DNA from: Acidobacteriota bacterium | GTDB lineage: Bacteria; Acidobacteriota; Terriglobia; Bryobacterales; Bryobacteraceae | Length of the DNA: 46,081 nt | Direction of reading: 5' to 3' | Assembly (NCBI GenBank): GCA_026394055.1 | Contig: JAPKYZ010000084.1 | Coordinates: 1 to 46,081 of the forward strand | In this document: positions 17,645-26,581 of the stretch, piece by piece | Position numbering within the stretch: the first letter of the stretch is position 1 | How the letters are laid out: each line of letters starts with the position of its first letter | Notes under the pieces: model-generated | Told to the model about the DNA's origin: nothing | Databases searched by the model: none | Seen by the model: only the letters and a program-made list of their open reading frames with translations | Program-made: the position numbers and the translations under genes

Positions 17645-19647
17645 TGGGTCTTCTCTCACCCTGGTGGTTGGCAGGTCTGCTCGCGGTCGGGTTGCCTGTG
17701 TGGCTGCACCTGCTGCAGCAGCACAAGATGGACCCGCTGCGGTTTCCCTCGCTCCAGTTCTTTGAGCGGCGCACGCAAAGCTCCGTCAAGCACCGGCGCC
17801 TCAAGTATCTGCTGCTGTTTGCGCTGCGGGCCTTGATGTTGGTGTTGCTGGCGCTGCTGTTTGCGCAGCCATTCTTGCGGCGCGATATGGCTTCTTCGGG
17901 TGGCGCGCGGCATGTGCTGTTTGTGGTGGATGATTCATTCTCGATGCGCGCGGGTGATGGTCTGGAGCGGGCGAAGCGGCAGGCGAGCTCGGCCATCGAT
18001 AGCTTGAGCGCGTCGAATTCGGCGCAAGTGCTTTCGCTCTCGGGCGGCATGTCCGTGCTGACACAGCCAACCAAGGACAAGGCGGAGTTGAAGGCGGCGG
18101 TGGCTGCCATTCGCCCGGCCGACGGACGCAGTGCCTTCACTGAAATTGCCCGAGCGGCCAAAACCGCGGGCGAGACGCTGAAGGTGCCGGTCGAAGTGCA
18201 GTTCTTCTCTGACCTGCAGCAGTCGTCGATGCCAACGTCGTTTGCTGAGCTGCGGCTGCCGCCGAACACGACTTTGGTGATCCCTACGGCGGCTCCCGCG
18301 CCTACGGCGAACTTTGCGGTGGAAACCGTCACTGCTCCCAGCACGGTCAGCGAACCGGCCAAGGCCCGCTTGCTGGCGACGGTGGCCGGGTTTGGTACGC
18401 CGGCAGCAGACAAGACCGTGTCGCTGGTGGTGAACGGCAAGACGCTGCAATCGAAGCCAGTGAAACTGGCGGCGGGTGGCCGGGCGTCGGTGGAGTTCTT
18501 GGGGCTTGATGCATCGTATGGCTGGAATCGTGGCGAGGTGCGGATTGAAGGCGGCGATTCGCTCGCCGCTGATGATACGTTCCGCTTTGCCTTTGAGCGG
18601 GCGGATCCGCGCAAGGTGCTCTTCCTGCATGAGCCCGGTCGCACGCGCGGCGCGGTCTATTTCCGCGCGGCGCTCGAAGCCGGGGCCGAGAATCTGTTTG
18701 CGCTCGAGCCCATGGCCGTCAATGACGCGGCCAATGTCTCGCCTTCGCGCTATTCACTTGTTGTACTGAGCGATGTCGCCAGTCTACCGGCTCAGCTGGA
18801 AGATTCATTAAAGAAGTACATCGCGGCGGGCGGCGGTGTTTGGATTGCGGCCGGAGCCACCATGGCCTCGCGCGGCACGGTGCCGCTGACGGGGGCGAAA
18901 GTGATCGAGTCCCGATACGCGGGACGCGGCGAAGAACGCTTCTTTACGCCCGGCGGGTTTGACCTGACGCACCCGGCGGTGGCCAAGGCCAATAAGTGGG
19001 AAGGCGTCCGGTTCTATCAAGCCATCAAGGTGGATGCGGCGAAGGCTCGCGTGCTGGCCAAGCTGAGCGATGACACGCCGTTGCTGACGGAAGTGCGGTC
19101 CGGCGAAGGGCGCATTCTCTTCTTCGCCTCCGCCTTCGATAACGTCGCCAACGACTTTCCGCTGCACCCCACGTTTGTCCCGTTTGTCGAGCAATCGGCG
19201 CGGTATCTGGCGGGCATTGATGCGCGGTCGGCCACGGTGCAGGCGGGTTCGTTCCTGGAACTGCGGCAGGCGGGCTCAAAGCTGGGCGCAGCCGTTGATG
19301 TGCTGAACCCCAAAGGTGAACGGGCGCTCGATCTGAAGGCGTCGTCCACCGCTGAGACCCTGCGGTTGACCGATGAAGGCTACTGGGAAGTGGTGCGGCA
19401 GAATGGGCAACGCCAACTGGTGGCCGTCAATGCGGACCGTGGTGAATCAAACTTAACGCCGATGCCGGCCGAATCAGCCGATCTGTGGAAGAGGACCGGT
19501 GAGGCGGGTACGGCGGGCGATGGATCGACCACCATCGAGCAAAAGCCGCAGAGCTTCTGGTGGTATCTGGCCTTGCTGCTGCTGTTGACGGCGCTGGCGG
19601 AATCGTTTGTCGCCAGCCGATACTTGGAACCTCAGGGGGCGGCGTAA
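17644..19647 (+). CDS. BatA-type membrane protein with VWA domain
   Basis: 667 residues. N-terminal Aer/BatA-type region (LLSPWWLAGLLAVGLPVWLHLLQ, about 3-25, then a second helix about 55-76, ending FAQPFLRR). VWA domain at about 89-260 with MIDAS DDSFS (Asp96, Ser98, Ser100). The middle has beta-rich segments and a second alpha/beta domain (LVVLSDVASLPAQLEDSLKKY, about 360-500). A last helix (WWYLALLLLLTALAESFVASR) anchors the C-terminus. Works in the envelope with MoxR and DUF58 by family precedent. A 33-base gap with a fresh AAAGGAA Shine-Dalgarno separates it from the next gene. Confidence 0.9.
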   Translation: MGLLSPWWLAGLLAVGLPVWLHLLQQHKMDPLRFPSLQFFERRTQSSVKHRRLKYLLLFALRALMLVLLALLFAQPFLRRDMASSGGARHVLFVVDDSFSMRAGDGLERAKRQASSAIDSLSASNSAQVLSLSGGMSVLTQPTKDKAELKAAVAAIRPADGRSAFTEIARAAKTAGETLKVPVEVQFFSDLQQSSMPTSFAELRLPPNTTLVIPTAAPAPTANFAVETVTAPSTVSEPAKARLLATVAGFGTPAADKTVSLVVNGKTLQSKPVKLAAGGRASVEFLGLDASYGWNRGEVRIEGGDSLAADDTFRFAFERADPRKVLFLHEPGRTRGAVYFRAALEAGAENLFALEPMAVNDAANVSPSRYSLVVLSDVASLPAQLEDSLKKYIAAGGGVWIAAGATMASRGTVPLTGAKVIESRYAGRGEERFFTPGGFDLTHPAVAKANKWEGVRFYQAIKVDAAKARVLAKLSDDTPLLTEVRSGEGRILFFASAFDNVANDFPLHPTFVPFVEQSARYLAGIDARSATVQAGSFLELRQAGSKLGAAVDVLNPKGERALDLKASSTAETLRLTDEGYWEVVRQNGQRQLVAVNADRGESNLTPMPAESADLWKRTGEAGTAGDGSTTIEQKPQSFWWYLALLLLLTALAESFVASRYLEPQGAA

Positions 19648-19680
19648 CGCTCCGCTCCACCAGCCCGATGAAAGGAAACC

Positions 19681-22533
19681 ATGCGACCACTCGATGAACT
19701 AAATGCCTATCTGGCCCGCATTGAAAAGCGGCTGATGCTGTCTTCCTTGCTGCGCGGCGCTGCTGTGGTGGCCGTGGGTGCGCTGGTGGCCACCGTGCTT
19801 CTGGTGCTGGTGGCGGATCAGTTTGCCTTCTCGGAAGGCAGCTTGACCGGGAGCCGCTTGGCGCTGTTTCTGGCCGTCGGGTTGGCGGTGTCGTTTGGCG
19901 TGGTGATCCCACTAATGGCGCTGAGCAAGCGCCGGGCGGCGCAGCGGACCGAACAGGCCGCCCCTGAATTTGACCAGCAGCTGCTGACCTGCGTCGAAAG
20001 CGAACCGTCGCCCTTTGTCGACCTGCTGGCGCGCAAGACCCTGACCGTCGCGCGTCAAGTGGAGCCATCGCGCGTGGTCCCCACCAGTTGGCTGGCGGGC
20101 TTTAGTGTTTCGTCGCTCGCCGCGCTGGGCGTGTTGATGTGGCTGATTCTGGCGGGTCCGGGCTTTCTGGGCCATGGTGCGGCGCTGCTGTGGGGAGGCA
20201 CTCCGAAGAACGGAGCTGCCGCCTTCTACGAGATCCAGGTGACGCCGGGTGATAAGTTGGTCCGCCGCAAGGGTAACCAGATGGTGCAGGCCAATCTGAT
20301 CGGATTCCAGTCGGCCACCGCCAAGCTGAAGGCGCGCTATCGCGGGACCTCGAAGTGGGAAGAAGTGCCGATGCTGCCCTCGCAGACGGGCGGCTTTGAG
20401 TTCCTGTTCTCGTCGCTGGCCGAGGAAGTGGATTACTACGTCGAAGCGGGCGCGCTGAAGTCGAAGCAGTACAAGCTGAGCGTCGTCGACCTGCCGGCGG
20501 TGAGGAAGATCAAGGTCACCTACAACTATCCGGCCTGGACCGGGCAGAAGCCCAAGGTGGAAGATCCCGGCGGCGACCTGCGAGCTGTCGAAGGCACGGA
20601 AGCGCAGCTGGAGATCGAGTTCGACCGGCCGCTGAAGAATGGCCTGATCTCGATTGACGGTGAGACGACCGCTCTCAACACCGGTGACGGCAACAAGGCC
20701 GTGGCACGGGTTCCGATCAAGAAGGAAGGCCTGTATCACTTGGCCGCGGTGGAACGGTCTGAGCAGGTGCGCTTGACCGACGACTACTTTATCGAAGCGC
20801 TGACAGAGTCTGAGCCTAGCGTGAAGTTGACGCGTCCGGGGCGCGACTTGAAGGCCAGCCCGATTGAGGAAGTGACGCTGGAAGTGGCGGCGGATGACGA
20901 CTTCGGATTGCAGGAAGTCACCCTGCACTATGCCGTCAACGGCGGTGAAGAAAAGACCGTGCCGCTGCTGGCGCAGCGCGGCGCCAAGACTTCGTCCGGA
21001 CGGAAGCTGCTGGAGCTGGAACAGTTCAAGCTGATCCCGGGCGATGTGGTGAGCGTTTACGCCACGGCGAAAGATGCCCGCACCACGGCGCGAACGGACA
21101 TGTACTTCATCGAAGCGCAGCCGTTTGAGCGCGAATACTCGCAATCGCAGCAAGGCGGCGGTGGTGGTGGCGGTGGCGGCGAACAGGACCAGAACCAGAT
21201 CGCGCAGCGCCAGAAAGAGATCATCGCGGCTACCTGGAATGAGATCCGCGACAAGTCCGGCGACAAGCGCAAGGCGGCCGAAGACGCCAAGTTCTTGAAT
21301 GAAGTGCAGGCCAAGCTGCAGGCCCAAGCCCTAACGCTGGCGCAACGCATGCGTGCCCGTCAGCTGTCCGGCGCGGCGGAGTCGTTTGAGGCGTTCGCCA
21401 AAGACATGGAAGCGGCGTCGAAGGCCATGGGTCCGGCGGCCGAGGCGTTGAAGGCGCTGAAGTGGAAGGACGCGATGCCCTATGAGCAGCAGGCGTTGCA
21501 GCACCTGCTCCGCGCCGAAGCACGCTTCCGCGAGATCCAGGTGGCGTTTGGCGGCGGTGGTGGTGGCGGCGGGGGCGGTGGCAGCCAGCGCGATCTGGAA
21601 TCGCTGTTCGACCTCGAGCTTGATACAGAGAAGAACCAGTACGAAACGGGTCAGCAATCGGCCTCAGCGGGAGATAAGCAGAAGGAAGTGGACGAGGCCC
21701 TCCAGAAGCTGGAGCAGCTCGCCCGGCGGCAGCAGGAGCTAGCCCAGGCCCAACAGAACAATCGCAACCAGACGCCGGAACAGCGCTGGCAGCAGGAGAT
21801 GTTGCGGCGGGAAGCCGAAGAGCTGAAAAAGCAAATGGAGCGCATGCAACAGCAGGCGCAACAGCAAGGCCAACAGGGACAGCAGGGTCAACAGGGACAG
21901 CAAGGTCAACAAGGGCAGCAGGGACAATCCGGCCAACAGGGACAATCCGGCCAGCAGAGCGCTCAGTCCGGGCAACAGGGCAAGGCCGGCCAGCAGCAGG
22001 GGCAGCAATCAGCCACGCAGCAGCGGCTGCAGTCGATGGCGGGCAACCGTGGCAGCCAGCAGCAGGGCGGCGATCCGCGCATGCAGCGGGCGATTGAGCA
22101 GTTGCAGCGGGCCACCGAAGACATGCGCCGCGCCAACCAGGCGGGCGAGCGCGATGGGGCGGAGTCCAAACGCGCGGCCGACCGTTTGGAAGAGGCGCGC
22201 AACATGATGTCCGGCGCGCGCAAGGAAGAGACCTCCGGCCAGATGAACGAGCTTTCGCGCCGGGCCGACCGCCTCGCCGAACAGCAGCGGGCATTCCAGG
22301 AGCAGCTGAAAAAGCAGTTCGGGCAGGCCCAAACACGCGAACAGCAGGAGCGCGCCGCCATGGGCACCACGCGCGAACAAAACGAACGGCTGGCGAATGA
22401 GAAGCAGCAGCTGATGCAGGATTTCCAGAATCTGGAAAAGGATCTGCAGTCGGCTTCACGCGCCATGCAGGGCGCCCAGCGCGGCGCCTCCAACCGCATC
22501 AAATCCGCCCTGGGTGAGCTGCAACAGGAATAG
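19681..22533 (+). CDS. DUF4175-type giant membrane protein, N-terminal part (ends at in-frame amber)
   Basis: 950 residues. AAAGGAA lies just before the ATG. Three membrane helices: about 22-46, 60-82 and 138-162. The periplasmic part (about 175-480) looks like tandem beta-sandwich domains (FYEIQVTPGDKLVRRKGN, TYNYPAWTGQKPKV, LTDDYFIEAL). Two Gly-only tracts (about 492-500 and 624-634) flank helical segments. Residues about 680-950 are Gln/Glu-rich coiled coil with a Gln-Gly repeat block (about 722-780). The TAG at 22531-22533 is followed, in the same frame, by LGLKMKYMSEWLRRG of the next ORF. That makes this likely the larger part of one gene interrupted by a nonsense codon, although two coupled genes cannot be excluded. 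Confidence 0.8.
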   Translation: MRPLDELNAYLARIEKRLMLSSLLRGAAVVAVGALVATVLLVLVADQFAFSEGSLTGSRLALFLAVGLAVSFGVVIPLMALSKRRAAQRTEQAAPEFDQQLLTCVESEPSPFVDLLARKTLTVARQVEPSRVVPTSWLAGFSVSSLAALGVLMWLILAGPGFLGHGAALLWGGTPKNGAAAFYEIQVTPGDKLVRRKGNQMVQANLIGFQSATAKLKARYRGTSKWEEVPMLPSQTGGFEFLFSSLAEEVDYYVEAGALKSKQYKLSVVDLPAVRKIKVTYNYPAWTGQKPKVEDPGGDLRAVEGTEAQLEIEFDRPLKNGLISIDGETTALNTGDGNKAVARVPIKKEGLYHLAAVERSEQVRLTDDYFIEALTESEPSVKLTRPGRDLKASPIEEVTLEVAADDDFGLQEVTLHYAVNGGEEKTVPLLAQRGAKTSSGRKLLELEQFKLIPGDVVSVYATAKDARTTARTDMYFIEAQPFEREYSQSQQGGGGGGGGGEQDQNQIAQRQKEIIAATWNEIRDKSGDKRKAAEDAKFLNEVQAKLQAQALTLAQRMRARQLSGAAESFEAFAKDMEAASKAMGPAAEALKALKWKDAMPYEQQALQHLLRAEARFREIQVAFGGGGGGGGGGGSQRDLESLFDLELDTEKNQYETGQQSASAGDKQKEVDEALQKLEQLARRQQELAQAQQNNRNQTPEQRWQQEMLRREAEELKKQMERMQQQAQQQGQQGQQGQQGQQGQQGQQGQSGQQGQSGQQSAQSGQQGKAGQQQGQQSATQQRLQSMAGNRGSQQQGGDPRMQRAIEQLQRATEDMRRANQAGERDGAESKRAADRLEEARNMMSGARKEETSGQMNELSRRADRLAEQQRAFQEQLKKQFGQAQTREQQERAAMGTTREQNERLANEKQQLMQDFQNLEKDLQSASRAMQGAQRGASNRIKSALGELQQE
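21848..22020 (+). repeat. Gln-Gly low-complexity repeat block 1
   Basis: Degenerate 9-base units coding Gln-Gln-Gly / Gly-Gln-Gln (CAACAGGGACAGCAGGGT and variants) repeated over about 170 bases within the DUF4175 gene. A second copy of the same composition lies about 0.8 kb downstream. Confidence 0.8.
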
Positions 22534-22545
22534 CTGGGCCTGAAG

Positions 22546-23475
22546 ATGAAGTACATGTCTGAATGGCTCCGGCGCGGCTTGGGGGCCTATGCCTGGAACC
22601 GGGAGCAGACCGTCACCAACGCTCTCGACAAGCTGTCGGAGCGGGTGAAGGAAGCAGCCGGGCAGGCGGGCAAGGAAGGCGACAAGGCCGCTGAAGCCGG
22701 CGGTCGCGAGAAGGCGCTGTCTCAATTGGAGCAGCTCCGCCGCCAGATGGACACCATGGCTCGCAATGGCCAGCCGGGACAGCGCGGCCAGCAGGGTCAA
22801 GGCCAGCAGGGTCAAGGCCAACAACCGGGTCAGGGGCAACAAGGGCAAAAGGGTCAGCCAGGCCAACAGCCCGGCCAACAGCCCGGCCAGCAAGGCCAGG
22901 GTCAACAAGGCCAGCAAGGTCAGGGACAAAAGGGACAGGGTCAGCAGGCCGGTCAACAAGGGCAGCCGGGCCAACAGGGTCAACAAGGGCAGCAGGGCCA
23001 AGGCCAGGGGAGCATGCAGCAGGGCGGCAATCAGCCGGGTGGCGGAGCCAACGGTGGCTCCAGGGACTACTCGGCGATGAACCGCGGTGACCGGCAGTAT
23101 GACGGTGGCCTGGGCGGCGCTCCCGATCAGGCCGCCACCCGCGCCATGATGGGCGCCTACTCGCAAAGCATGCGAGACCTGCAACAGCTGCGACAGCAGT
23201 TCTCTGACAGCCCCGAATCACGCGATGAAATCGACCGGTTGATCCGCGAAATGCAGCGCATCGACCCGGCGCGTTTTGCCGGCAACCCGGCGCTGATTGA
23301 GCGGATGCGGACGCAGATTCTGCCGTCGCTCGAATCGCTGGAGCTGCAGCTGCGGCGTCAGCTGGAAGAAGCCGCAGGAGCACCGCGCGCCGGTTCGACC
23401 GACCGCATCCCGGCCGGATACTCAAATGCGGTGGCGGAGTACTATCGCAAACTGGGCCGCGCCAAAGCGCAGTAG
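22546..23475 (+). CDS. DUF4175-type C-terminal part, separated by in-frame TAG
   Basis: 309 residues if translated alone. It is in the same reading frame as the preceding 950-codon ORF, with only TAG and four codons between. Its start (SEWLRRGLGAYAWNREQTVT) reads like the middle of a helical domain and has no signal peptide, although it belongs to an envelope system. A Gln-Gly-rich block (about 81-155) repeats that of the upstream ORF. The tail (about 180-309) is helical: MRDLQQLRQQFSD, LRRQLEEA, and ends SNAVAEYYRKLGRAKAQ, a closing sequence I associate with DUF4175-type proteins. ATG at 22546 and another at 22555 could start it; no strong Shine-Dalgarno is present. It may be a broken gene piece, a readthrough product, or a true separate subunit. 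Confidence 0.65.
   Translation: MKYMSEWLRRGLGAYAWNREQTVTNALDKLSERVKEAAGQAGKEGDKAAEAGGREKALSQLEQLRRQMDTMARNGQPGQRGQQGQGQQGQGQQPGQGQQGQKGQPGQQPGQQPGQQGQGQQGQQGQGQKGQGQQAGQQGQPGQQGQQGQQGQGQGSMQQGGNQPGGGANGGSRDYSAMNRGDRQYDGGLGGAPDQAATRAMMGAYSQSMRDLQQLRQQFSDSPESRDEIDRLIREMQRIDPARFAGNPALIERMRTQILPSLESLELQLRRQLEEAAGAPRAGSTDRIPAGYSNAVAEYYRKLGRAKAQ
22786..23010 (+). repeat. Gln-Gly low-complexity repeat block 2
   Basis: About 225 bases of near-periodic GGCCAGCAGGGTCAA-like units coding Gln-Gly-Gln and Pro-Gly-Gln. Similar to block 1 at 21848-22020 and direct in orientation. Confidence 0.8.
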
Positions 23476-23489
23476 CGGCCAGATGATGG

Positions 23490-23514
23490 CCGGGTCTATT
23501 CAAAACAGACCCGG
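23490..23514. terminator. Hairpin between convergent operon end and NTF2 gene
   Basis: CCGGGTCT (23490-23497) pairs perfectly with AGACCCGG (23507-23514) around a nine-base A-rich loop. Only two T follow, so termination strength is uncertain; the position 15 bases after the last stop of the MoxR operon supports the call. Confidence 0.55.
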
Positions 23515-23559
23515 TTGCGCCTCTCGTGCGGCCGACCGTTGGCTTCCGGGAGTTGCAGG

Positions 23560-23934
23560 TCAGCTCTCGATGAGAGCGCCATACATGGCTTCGCCCTTGG
23601 CGACCAGTCCGGAGCCGTCGAAGCAAAGCAACTCCATCGCCCGGTCACGGCGGCCGTCAATATGGCGGACGTAGATGATTGCCAATTCCTGCTGTTGTTG
23701 GTCCCACAAGATCCGTTCCAGCACAAACTCAAATGTGGTGAAGGTATGGACCACGGACCAGTAGGCCCTCAGTGCATCCCGCCCAACTACTTCCGCCTGA
23801 CCCGTGCGCTGGGCGGCAATCGGGCTGACGAATCGCGCGTCCTCGGCAAAGTGGGAAACAATGCGTTCGACATCTCTCGTTGTCCAGTGATGGACCCATT
23901 CCCGCGCGAACTGCTCAGCATCTGTGCGAGTCAT
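23560..23934 (-). CDS. NTF2-like / SnoaL-type protein
   Basis: 124 residues with a GGAGGG Shine-Dalgarno six bases before the ATG. Typical cone fold sequence: FAREWVHHWTTRDVERIVSHF, AEDARFVSPIAA, VGRDALRAYWS, then beta strands FEFVLERILWD and AIIYVRHI. Such proteins are small enzymes or ligand binders (steroid isomerase, SnoaL cyclases, unknowns); the substrate cannot be told. Convergent with the MoxR operon. Confidence 0.8.
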   Translation of the reverse strand: MTRTDAEQFAREWVHHWTTRDVERIVSHFAEDARFVSPIAAQRTGQAEVVGRDALRAYWSVVHTFTTFEFVLERILWDQQQQELAIIYVRHIDGRRDRAMELLCFDGSGLVAKGEAMYGALIES

Positions 23935-24124
23935 CGTGATCCCTCCAGAATCGCACTCACTAGCGCCCGGAAAAGGCGCGGCGCCCAGTTAGGTGCTGCC
24001 GTGAGTCCCCGTATCGCAAGGTTTGTGTGGATGAATCAAGCAAGAGCCCGCCAGGTGCGAGGCGCGGCACACCGCATCGCGATGGACTGCGACGCCCTTG
24101 GCTGAGGAGCAAGTAGGATAACAG
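23935..24124. other. Intergenic stretch without a recognised gene
   Basis: About 190 bases between the NTF2-like start and the end of the metalloprotease gene. It holds the Shine-Dalgarno of the NTF2-like gene and presumably its promoter; no consensus promoter, RNA or ORF is convincing. Confidence 0.5.
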
Positions 24125-26581
24125 TTATGGGCGCACAACAAAGACGATCGCGCCGGAAGGTCGTCCGTCGACAATCACGGTCAACGATTGAATGCCCACT
24201 GGCACCACGGGCAGCAGCGTGAAGGAGACATTGTTGCCACTCACCGAGGCCAAATGCTCGATGTTGTCGACGCTGACCACGACGCGCGGTTTGGAGAAGG
24301 GCACTGCCAGATCTGTCAATCCCGTCACCGGGAGCGTAATCAGCTCCCCCACCCGGCCAGAGCGAGGGCCATCCGCCGAACCCGGAATGGTCAACGCTGC
24401 GGGCTCCACCTGGATGGCAAACGGCAGGGCCGGATCTGCATCGTTTTGTAGCTTCACGATCGCCGCCCCCACCGGCAAGCCGGCGGGAATCTGCAGTAGC
24501 AGAACCGATGGTGACACGACGATCACCGGAGTGGGGCGATCCGCCACCGTGGCTGAAACCGTGGCGCCGATGCCCGGAGTGACCAGCGCCAGGAGGCCCC
24601 CGGCCGGCGCTGAGGCCACGCCCGTCAATGGATTCACCGAGGCGGGCTTCACGACAAAGCTACGGCTGGGCGGCGGGACAATCGACAATCCATTCACGGA
24701 GAACGACTGCAGGCCGCTGGCTACCGCCACCGTCACCGGTCCCACTGGAGCTTGCGCCGATACCTGCACCTGCGCCACCAGCCGCGTTGGCGACACCACC
24801 CAGAGCTTCTTGGCCACCAAATCGCTTGATCCAAAGCCCACCGAAACCGCGCCATCGGTGAACGATGTACCCGAACCGATGATCTCGACCACCGTCTCCG
24901 AGCCCATCACCAAACTGGATGAACCCAAGCTGACGCTGGCCGAATCGTTGCCCTCCAACAGGATGGCGCTAGGTTCGGTTTGGAAGAAGGCGGAACTCTG
25001 GCCGTCACTGGCCACCACCACCACTCCCGCCCGGTGAGCGTTGGCGGACGCCGGAGCCGTCACCACCAGCCGTCCCGCCGCCTCATCATACGAACGGACC
25101 GCCGCCGGACTCCCGTCGAAGAATACTTGCGAGTCCGCACTGAGGCCGCTACCTAAGATCTGCACCGTGCGCGAACCACTATCAAGCAGCGACACGGAAG
25201 AGATCTGTGGCGGCTGCCGGGACGTGAACGTCACCGCCGCCGGTTGCACGTAGACGTCTGTGTTTTGCGAGAACACCAGATGGCGCGGGCCTTCGCCCGT
25301 CTGCGGCGAGAACCCGAAATCGAGCGCGAGGTAACCCGCCGAGTAGGTCCGGATCCCTGAAACCTGGGTTCCGTTGCCCAACACCGACGCTCGCAAGCCC
25401 GCCACCGGAGCGTTGTTCGACATCAGGCCATTGCCGGTGGCCACCAGAAAGTTCCGGGAGCTATTCACGTTCACCACCGCCGGCCGGATGGCCACCTGAC
25501 CGGGGAACGAGTAGGTCTGGACGTTGTACAACGAGAGCGCCGTCCGCCGGGCGGTCACGTTGAAGTTCACGCCGTCCAGCACCGCCCCTGCCGTGACGGG
25601 CAGCGCCCCGGCCGTATTCACGTCGCGCACACCCGGATAGAACTGCAGATCGAACAACCCGCCGGGAGCGATCGGATTCCGGTCCTGATCCTGTGGGTAG
25701 CGAATGTTGGCGGCCGTGGCCTCGCCCGTCTGGGCCGGCGGCAAGGGGTGCGCATAAACGTAGTAGGCGCCCGGAGCCAGGCCATCAATCCGGTAGCTGC
25801 CATCGGGTCCCGTCAGCGTGCCCACCGCCGCGCCGCCCGGCGCAATGGCGACCACGCTGGCCAGCGCCTGTCCCGCGCCGCCCTGGGTGACGCGTCCGGC
25901 AAGGGAGCCCAAGCTCGACTGGAACGACCGTGTGGGGTAGAGCAGGGAGACACCCGCGACATCGTCCGCCGCCAACGTCCGTCCGCGCGTCGTGGTCCGG
26001 GTGAGCTGCGTGGCCATCGTCGAGGAGACTAACGAATGCTGCAAGCCCAGCGTGTGGCCGAACTCATGCACCAGCGTCATAAAGGCCGCGTCCGTCCAGC
26101 TAGGCTGGTCAGTGAGATTGCGGGGCAGGATAATTGTGGACCGTTGGATCGGGATGAAGGTCGATCCGGCCGCGGGCTCCACCACCGAGGTCGGCCCGCC
26201 CAACGCCAACAACCCCGGCGGAACTTCGTCAAACACTACATCAATTCCCGGAGTCGATTGCGGAACGGACACCGACGCGACCACGCCACCAAACTGCAGC
26301 CGGAGCTCCGAGGTATCCACTTCGCTCCACTGCTTGGCCGCCAGCCGGATCTGGCTGGTCAGGCGCGCCATAGAATCGCCTGGCGCCATCGCTTGCGGGA
26401 GTTCCGCCGTGATGAAGTAGCTCACGGTCTTGTTGGGAAGCACCGCCAAGTCGAACTTTTGGGGGAGCGCCACCAGTTGCCCGGCGCGATTCTGATAGCG
26501 CAGGAAGTGGTAGTAGGCCTCGGCCACCGGGCTCACCGCCAGGATCAAGACCGCCGCCGCTACCATCCGCCGGGTGTTCAC
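24125..26581 (-). CDS. Secreted matrixin-like metalloprotease with IPT/Ig-like repeats
   Basis: 818 residues from GTG, overlapping the upstream stop as GTGA behind an AAAGG. Signal peptide to about residue 22 (VSPVAEA). The catalytic domain (about 40-215) holds HEFGHTLGLQH (172-182), the HExxHxxGxxH zinc site of metzincins, with Met189 (SSTMA) as Met-turn, so the active site is intact. A carboxypeptidase-regulatory-like domain follows (about 225-290: GRVTQGGAGQALASV, DGSYRIDGLAPGAYYVYA). The remainder is beta-rich with IPT/TIG-like units (PQISSVSLLDSGSRTVQILGSGL) and Solibacter-type surface domains. It would be an extracellular protease acting on unknown substrate. It is coupled to the small secreted protein upstream. 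Confidence 0.85.
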   Translation of the reverse strand: MNTRRMVAAAVLILAVSPVAEAYYHFLRYQNRAGQLVALPQKFDLAVLPNKTVSYFITAELPQAMAPGDSMARLTSQIRLAAKQWSEVDTSELRLQFGGVVASVSVPQSTPGIDVVFDEVPPGLLALGGPTSVVEPAAGSTFIPIQRSTIILPRNLTDQPSWTDAAFMTLVHEFGHTLGLQHSLVSSTMATQLTRTTTRGRTLAADDVAGVSLLYPTRSFQSSLGSLAGRVTQGGAGQALASVVAIAPGGAAVGTLTGPDGSYRIDGLAPGAYYVYAHPLPPAQTGEATAANIRYPQDQDRNPIAPGGLFDLQFYPGVRDVNTAGALPVTAGAVLDGVNFNVTARRTALSLYNVQTYSFPGQVAIRPAVVNVNSSRNFLVATGNGLMSNNAPVAGLRASVLGNGTQVSGIRTYSAGYLALDFGFSPQTGEGPRHLVFSQNTDVYVQPAAVTFTSRQPPQISSVSLLDSGSRTVQILGSGLSADSQVFFDGSPAAVRSYDEAAGRLVVTAPASANAHRAGVVVVASDGQSSAFFQTEPSAILLEGNDSASVSLGSSSLVMGSETVVEIIGSGTSFTDGAVSVGFGSSDLVAKKLWVVSPTRLVAQVQVSAQAPVGPVTVAVASGLQSFSVNGLSIVPPPSRSFVVKPASVNPLTGVASAPAGGLLALVTPGIGATVSATVADRPTPVIVVSPSVLLLQIPAGLPVGAAIVKLQNDADPALPFAIQVEPAALTIPGSADGPRSGRVGELITLPVTGLTDLAVPFSKPRVVVSVDNIEHLASVSGNNVSFTLLPVVPVGIQSLTVIVDGRPSGAIVFVVRP

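Noticed and set aside
22786..23010. CRISPR-like periodic repeat
   Set aside because: Units are 9-15 bases without unique spacers and code for Gln-Gly in frame; it is a protein low-complexity repeat.
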